Assembly: GCA_904396495.1 (NCBI GenBank)
Contig: CAJFOJ010000042.1
Coordinates: 1-36,020 of the forward strand
Reading direction: 5' to 3'
Source of the DNA: an uncultured Oscillospiraceae bacterium
GTDB taxonomy: Bacteria; Bacillota; Clostridia; Oscillospirales; Ruminococcaceae
DNA length: 36,020 nucleotides
Shown here: piece after piece, positions 32,569 through 36,020 of the stretch
Position numbering within the stretch: the stretch's first letter is position 1
How the letters are laid out: each line of letters begins with the position of its first letter
Made by a program: the position numbers and the translations under genes
Notes under the pieces: model-generated
Databases searched by the model: none
Told to the model about the DNA's origin: nothing
What the model saw: only the letters and a program-made list of their open reading frames with translations

Positions 32569-33507
32569 ATGCCTGAAATTAAGAAAATTGCCACCCGGGA
32601 CAGCTATGGAAACGCTCTGGTGGAGCTCGCCAAAGAAATCGACAATCTCGTAGTGCTGGACGCTGATCTAGCAGCTGCAACCAAAACGGGGATTTTTAAA
32701 AAGCAGGTTCCAGACCGCTTTTTTGATTGCGGCATAGCCGAGGCTAACATGATGGGTGTAGCTGCTGGAATGGCTGCCACCGGGATGACGGTGTTTGCCA
32801 GCTCCTTTGCAATGTTCGCAGCAGGACGCGCCTTTGAGATTATCCGGAACTCCATTGGGTATCCTCACTTGAATGTTAAGATTGGCGCCACCCATGCGGG
32901 AATTTCTGTTGGGGAGGACGGCGCCACCCATCAGTGTAACGAGGATATTGCCCTCATGCGCACCATCCCCGGCATGGCAATTATAAATCCCGCAGACGAC
33001 GTGGAGGCCCGTGCGGCAGTCCGTGCGGCGGCATTTTATGATGGGCCTGTTTACCTGCGTTTTGGACGCCTGGCAGTTCCAGTTTTTAACGATCCGGATA
33101 GTTACCAATTTGAGCTGGGCAAGGGAATTACGCTGCGGGACGGCAGGGATGTTTCGATTATTGCCACTGGTTTAATGGTCAATGAGGCACGGATGGCCGC
33201 CGAGGAGTTGAGCCGGGAGGGGATTGACGCCCGGGTCATTAACATTCACACTATAAAGCCCATCGACCGAGAGATCATCGTCAAGGCAGCAAAGGAAACC
33301 GGCAAGATCCTGACGGTGGAAGAACACAATGTCATTGGCGGATTGGGAAGTGCCGTGGCAGAGGTGGTGTCCGAAGAGTGTCCCTGCTTGGTCAAACGAT
33401 TGGGCGTGGAAGATCGGTTTGGCGTATCTGGTCCGGCGGTGGATCTGCTCAAACTCTTTGGCCTGAGCGCAGATAACATTGTGAAACGGGTCAAAGAAAT
33501 GATGTAA
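32569..33507 (+). CDS. Transketolase, C-terminal subunit
   Basis: The protein (312 aa) carries the pyrimidine-binding domain (F-F-D-C-G-I-A-E-A-N-M-M-G-V-A-A-G-M, with the Glu that activates thiamine) and the C-terminal transketolase domain (V-I-N-I-H-T-I-K-P-I-D, T-V-E-E-H-N). It forms the active heterotetramer with the preceding subunit. GGAGGGGAATGAAAAA precedes the ATG, four bases after the first subunit ends. A GC-rich terminator follows at 33513. Confidence 0.93.
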   Translation: MPEIKKIATRDSYGNALVELAKEIDNLVVLDADLAAATKTGIFKKQVPDRFFDCGIAEANMMGVAAGMAATGMTVFASSFAMFAAGRAFEIIRNSIGYPHLNVKIGATHAGISVGEDGATHQCNEDIALMRTIPGMAIINPADDVEARAAVRAAAFYDGPVYLRFGRLAVPVFNDPDSYQFELGKGITLRDGRDVSIIATGLMVNEARMAAEELSREGIDARVINIHTIKPIDREIIVKAAKETGKILTVEEHNVIGGLGSAVAEVVSEECPCLVKRLGVEDRFGVSGPAVDLLKLFGLSADNIVKRVKEMM

Positions 33508-33512
33508 TAAAG

Positions 33513-33552
33513 GCTGCCGGCGGTGGAAACAAATTGCCCGCCGGCCCCTTTT
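33513..33552 (+). terminator. Terminator after the transketolase genes
   Basis: GC-rich stem GCCGGCGG (33516-33523) / CCGCCGGC (33538-33545) followed by CCC and four T residues. Confidence 0.7.
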
Positions 33553-33610
33553 GCATAATTTTGGCTGAATGTGAATAGGGTGTAAAAACAAAAAAATCCC
33601 TCCCTTTTAC

Positions 33611-33639
33611 TTGACAAACTATTGGGCATATACTATAAT
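33611..33639 (+). promoter_or_regulatory. Full-consensus promoter of greA
   Basis: TTGACA (33611-33616), 17-base spacer, TATAAT (33634-33639): the exact sigma-A consensus with optimal spacing. Start of transcription near 33646. Confidence 0.85.
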
Positions 33640-33645
33640 CTAAAA

Positions 33646-33861
33646 CATTATAAAGTTTTGTGATACCATCGGACTTGTGCAAAAAAGGACGGTGGTCATT
33701 GCCCTTTGTGCCCAATTCTATGCTGATTTTGTAAGGCGGAATAGGTTGTTAGCACTTTTCGCTTTGCAAGCAGTGTGATAAAGGACCGCCGGGTTAGGGC
33801 GGAATCTATATTGGAAAGGAACGGCCTTTATAGCTTGAAGGCCGTAACGGTGTGTGAAGCT
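33646..33861 (+). promoter_or_regulatory. Long structured 5' leader of greA
   Basis: About 215 bases lie between the predicted transcript start and the greA ATG. ACCATCG (33665-33671) can pair with CGGTGGT (33690-33696). CCGCC (33786-33790) can pair with GGCGG upstream (33735-33739) or downstream (33798-33802), exclusively. ACGGCCTT (33821-33828) pairs with AAGGCCGT (33838-33845). The best ribosome site, GGAAAGGA (33813-33820), precedes this last hairpin, 41 bases from the ATG; only GGTGTG lies nearby. Confidence 0.45.
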
Positions 33862-34338
33862 ATGGCAAAACCAGTGATTCTCACCAGCGACGGGCTGGCT
33901 AATCTTGAAAAGGAGCTGGAGGAACTCAAAACCGTCAAACGGAAGGATATTGCCGACAAAATCAAGGTTGCGATTTCTTTCGGCGACCTTTCTGAAAACA
34001 GCGAATACGACGAAGCCAAAAATGAGCAGGCGATGATCGAAGCCCGTATTTTACAGATTGAGTCCATGCTCAAAAACGTGAAAATATTGGATACTGATGA
34101 GCTGAATACCGAAAACGTCAGCGTGGGCAGCAAGGTCAAGGTCAAAGACTTGGAATTTGGCGACGAAGAGACCTTCCACATCGTCGGCTCCACCGAAGCC
34201 GATCCCACTATTGGCAAAATTTCCGACGAATCGCCTGTGGGGAAGGCTCTTGTGGGTCATAAAATTGGAGATGTGGTGGAAATCCCAGTTCCTTCTGGAG
34301 CGGTGATTTCCTACGAGGTCTTGGAAATTATGATGTAA
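33862..34338 (+). CDS. greA: Transcription elongation factor GreA
   Basis: The protein (158 aa) has the N-terminal coiled coil (residues 10-75, with [11 protein letters not shown] at its tip region) and a C-terminal FKBP-like domain ([20 protein letters not shown]). It rescues backtracked RNA polymerase by stimulating transcript cleavage. The ATG at 33862 gives the canonical M-A-K-P; the frame stays open upstream, with GTG at 33850 and TTG at 33835 as alternatives. greA-lysS adjacency is common in clostridia. Confidence 0.95.
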   Translation: MAKPVILTSDGLANLEKELEELKTVKRKDIADKIKVAISFGDLSENSEYDEAKNEQAMIEARILQIESMLKNVKILDTDELNTENVSVGSKVKVKDLEFGDEETFHIVGSTEADPTIGKISDESPVGKALVGHKIGDVVEIPVPSGAVISYEVLEIMM

Positions 34339-34351
34339 CGCGAGAAAGCAG

Positions 34352-34389
34352 CCCTACGAGGCTTGTGCCGTCCTGATTATATTGTAGGG
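34352..34389 (+). other. Hairpin in the greA-lysS gap
   Basis: CCCTAC (34352-34357) can pair with GTAGGG (34384-34389), upstream of the terminator at 34399. A role as part of an attenuator is possible but unsupported by a visible antiterminator. Confidence 0.25.
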
Positions 34390-34398
34390 ACGTTCATG

Positions 34399-34430
34399 CG
34401 GGGACAGGGCGAGGGCTCTGTCCCCGTTTT
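34399..34430 (+). terminator. Intrinsic terminator between greA and lysS
   Basis: Perfect 9-bp GC-rich stem CGGGGACAG (34399-34407) / CTGTCCCCG (34418-34426), then TTTT. No promoter is visible in the 35 bases between it and lysS, so lysS probably relies on read-through. Confidence 0.7.
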
Positions 34431-34464
34431 AAAAGAAGTTGTAACGGGAAAGGAAATCAACAAC

Positions 34465-35961
34465 ATGAGCGACACAATGAATGCTCCACTGGGGCAGACT
34501 GAGGATCTAAGCGAGTTGCGGCGTATCCGCAGAGAAAAGCTAAGTACCCTAAAGGCGGAGGGGAAAAACCCTTTTGAGATCACCAAGTATGACGTTACTG
34601 CCCACAACGGAGATATCCGTCAAATGTTTGACGAAATGGAAGGCAAAACGGTCCGGATCGCCGGGCGGATGATGAGCCGCCGCGTGATGGGAAAGGCGAG
34701 CTTTATGGACGTCCGCGACAATAGCGATCGGATGCAGGTTTACGTGAAGCGGGACGACATCGGCACCGACGAATACGCCGACTTTAAGAAATGGGACATT
34801 GGCGACATCGTCGGAGTGGAAGGGTTTGTGTTTCGTACCCAAAAGGGTGAGATTTCTGTCCACGCGCAGAAAATAGTGCTCCTTTCCAAATCGTTAAACC
34901 CCCTTCCTGAAAAGTTCCATGGGCTCAAGGACACCGACACCCGTTACCGCCAGCGGTATGTAGATTTGATCGTGAACCCTGAGGTGAAGGATACCTTTGT
35001 CAAACGCTCCAAGATCATTCGGGAGATTCGCAACTATCTGGATACGCAGGGCTTTATCGAGGTGGAGACCCCCATGCTGGTGGCCAACGCAGGCGGCGCG
35101 GCGGCCCGGCCTTTTGAGACTCATTTTAACGCTTTGGATGAGGACTTTAAGCTCCGCATCTCCCTAGAGCTGTACTTAAAGCGTCTCATTGTCGGCGGAC
35201 TGGAAAGAGTGTATGAGATTGGGCGGGTTTTTCGAAACGAAGGCCTGGATACCCGGCATAACCCCGAATTCACTTTAATGGAACTCTACCAGGCCTACAC
35301 CGATTACCACGGTATGATGGACCTCACCGAAAATCTCTACCGCTATGTGGCCCAAAAGGTGTTGGGCACCACTGTGATTACCTATAACGGCGTGGAGATG
35401 GATCTCGGCAAGCCCTTCGAGCGCATTACCATGGTAGACGCTGTGAAGAAATACGCGGGCGTTGATTTTAACGACATTAAAACCGTCGAGGAAGCCAAAA
35501 AAGCAGCGGACGAGCATCATATTCAGTATGAGGCAAGGCATCAAAAGGGAGACATCCTGAACCTGTTTTTCGAAGAGTATGTGGAGGAGCATTTGATTCA
35601 GCCCACCTTTGTTATGGACCATCCGGTAGAGATTTCCCCTCTCACCAAGAGAAAGCCGGAAAACCCGGAGTATACCGAACGGTTTGAGTTTTTTATGAAC
35701 GGCTGGGAAATGGCCAATGCCTACTCTGAACTCAATGATCCTATCGATCAGCGGGAGCGTTTTAAAGCTCAGGAAGCGCTTTTGGCCCAGGGCGACGAAG
35801 AGGCCAACCACACCGATGAGGATTTTCTCAACGCATTGGAAATCGGCATGCCCCCGACGGGGGGGATCGGCTTTGGCATCGATCGGATGTGTATGCTACT
35901 TACCGATTCTTCCGCTATTCGGGATGTGCTGTTATTCCCCACGATGAAGCCTTTGGACTAA
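34465..35961 (+). CDS. lysS: Lysyl-tRNA synthetase, class II
   Basis: The protein (498 aa) charges tRNA-Lys. An N-terminal OB-fold anticodon-binding domain (about 60-165) precedes the class II catalytic core. Motif 1 is near F-I-E-V-E-T-P-M-L, motif 2 near G-R-V-F-R-N-E-G and H-N-P-E-F-T, and motif 3 is G-I-G-F-G-I-D-R. The ATG at 34465 follows GGGAAAGGA; the frame is open upstream to 34363 but spans the terminator. Length is typical of bacterial LysS. After its stop the last 59 bases of the window show nothing I can assign. Confidence 0.96.
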   Translation: MSDTMNAPLGQTEDLSELRRIRREKLSTLKAEGKNPFEITKYDVTAHNGDIRQMFDEMEGKTVRIAGRMMSRRVMGKASFMDVRDNSDRMQVYVKRDDIGTDEYADFKKWDIGDIVGVEGFVFRTQKGEISVHAQKIVLLSKSLNPLPEKFHGLKDTDTRYRQRYVDLIVNPEVKDTFVKRSKIIREIRNYLDTQGFIEVETPMLVANAGGAAARPFETHFNALDEDFKLRISLELYLKRLIVGGLERVYEIGRVFRNEGLDTRHNPEFTLMELYQAYTDYHGMMDLTENLYRYVAQKVLGTTVITYNGVEMDLGKPFERITMVDAVKKYAGVDFNDIKTVEEAKKAADEHHIQYEARHQKGDILNLFFEEYVEEHLIQPTFVMDHPVEISPLTKRKPENPEYTERFEFFMNGWEMANAYSELNDPIDQRERFKAQEALLAQGDEEANHTDEDFLNALEIGMPPTGGIGFGIDRMCMLLTDSSAIRDVLLFPTMKPLD

Positions 35962-36020
35962 AATTCCACAATATATAGTGTCTGATGAAATAGGACGGCG
36001 CAAGATGTAGTAAAAGAGGC

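Noticed and set aside
33646-33861. 6S RNA or another named ncRNA in the greA leader
   Set aside because: The two ends of the region do not pair into one long rod, and no known consensus was recognised.
34363-34464. Longer LysS start at 34363
   Set aside because: The extension would translate through the terminator at 34399-34430 and lacks a ribosome site; ATG 34465 has GGGAAAGGA.
1-36020. Mobile elements, CRISPR arrays, tRNA or rRNA genes
   Set aside because: No transposase, integrase, regularly spaced repeats, or tRNA/rRNA sequence was seen by eye. Gene order is that of a conserved chromosomal backbone.

Overview
The window reads as a low-to-mid GC Firmicute of class Clostridia, probably an Oscillospiraceae/Ruminococcaceae-type endospore former. 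The evidence is a SpoIID engulfment protein, SepF and DivIVA, Hfq next to MiaA, an MutS/MutL system with an endonuclease-type MutL, abundant TTG/GTG starts behind strong Shine-Dalgarno sequences, and a choline/glucan-binding repeat protein. Nearly all genes are conserved chromosomal housekeeping genes. I saw no prophage, insertion sequence, CRISPR array, tRNA or rRNA.

Layout: 1-244 is the 3' end of a cell-wall-binding repeat protein. 245-820 is AT-rich, with a promoter, a degenerate gene remnant and two hairpin terminators. 821-3080 (minus) holds a small membrane protein, a TtcA-like tRNA thiolation enzyme and spoIID. 3315-9239 (plus) holds citrate synthase, a lipoprotein, a response regulator/histidine kinase pair and a DUF1385 membrane protein. 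9233-13922 is prmC-recA-recX-rimO-pgsA, tightly packed. 14074-15214 is an AT-rich divergent region between a minus-strand RNHCP zinc protein and plus-strand cysE; both have long structured leaders. 16047-18716 carries a PfkB-family sugar kinase and miaB. 18762-25156 is ylbF-mutS-mutL-miaA-hfq. 25157-31664 is a cell-division/envelope cluster (HlyD-like membrane protein, yggS/ylmE, sepF, ylmH, divIVA, lspA, and an rluD fused in frame to a HAD phosphatase). 31710-33507 is a split transketolase. 33862-35961 is greA-lysS.

How the genes fit together: several clusters link translation and RNA modification (ttcA, prmC, rimO, miaB, miaA, rluD, lysS) with DNA repair (recA, recX, mutS, mutL) and with cell division and envelope functions (sepF, divIVA, lspA, pgsA, spoIID). 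Internal terminators between response regulator and kinase, between ylbF and mutS, and between greA and lysS suggest graded expression within apparent operons.

The most unusual signals are: (1) a roughly 340-nt leader ahead of the RNHCP gene with a consensus promoter, a six-codon upstream ORF, three nested long-range inverted repeats with a common centre, and an intrinsic terminator just before the gene, which is the layout of a transcription attenuator (or a decayed palindromic element); (2) an in-frame RluD pseudouridine synthase-HAD phosphatase fusion; (3) long structured leaders before greA and cysE with mutually exclusive pairings. These are structural inferences from reading the sequence and were not tested by folding software or database search.
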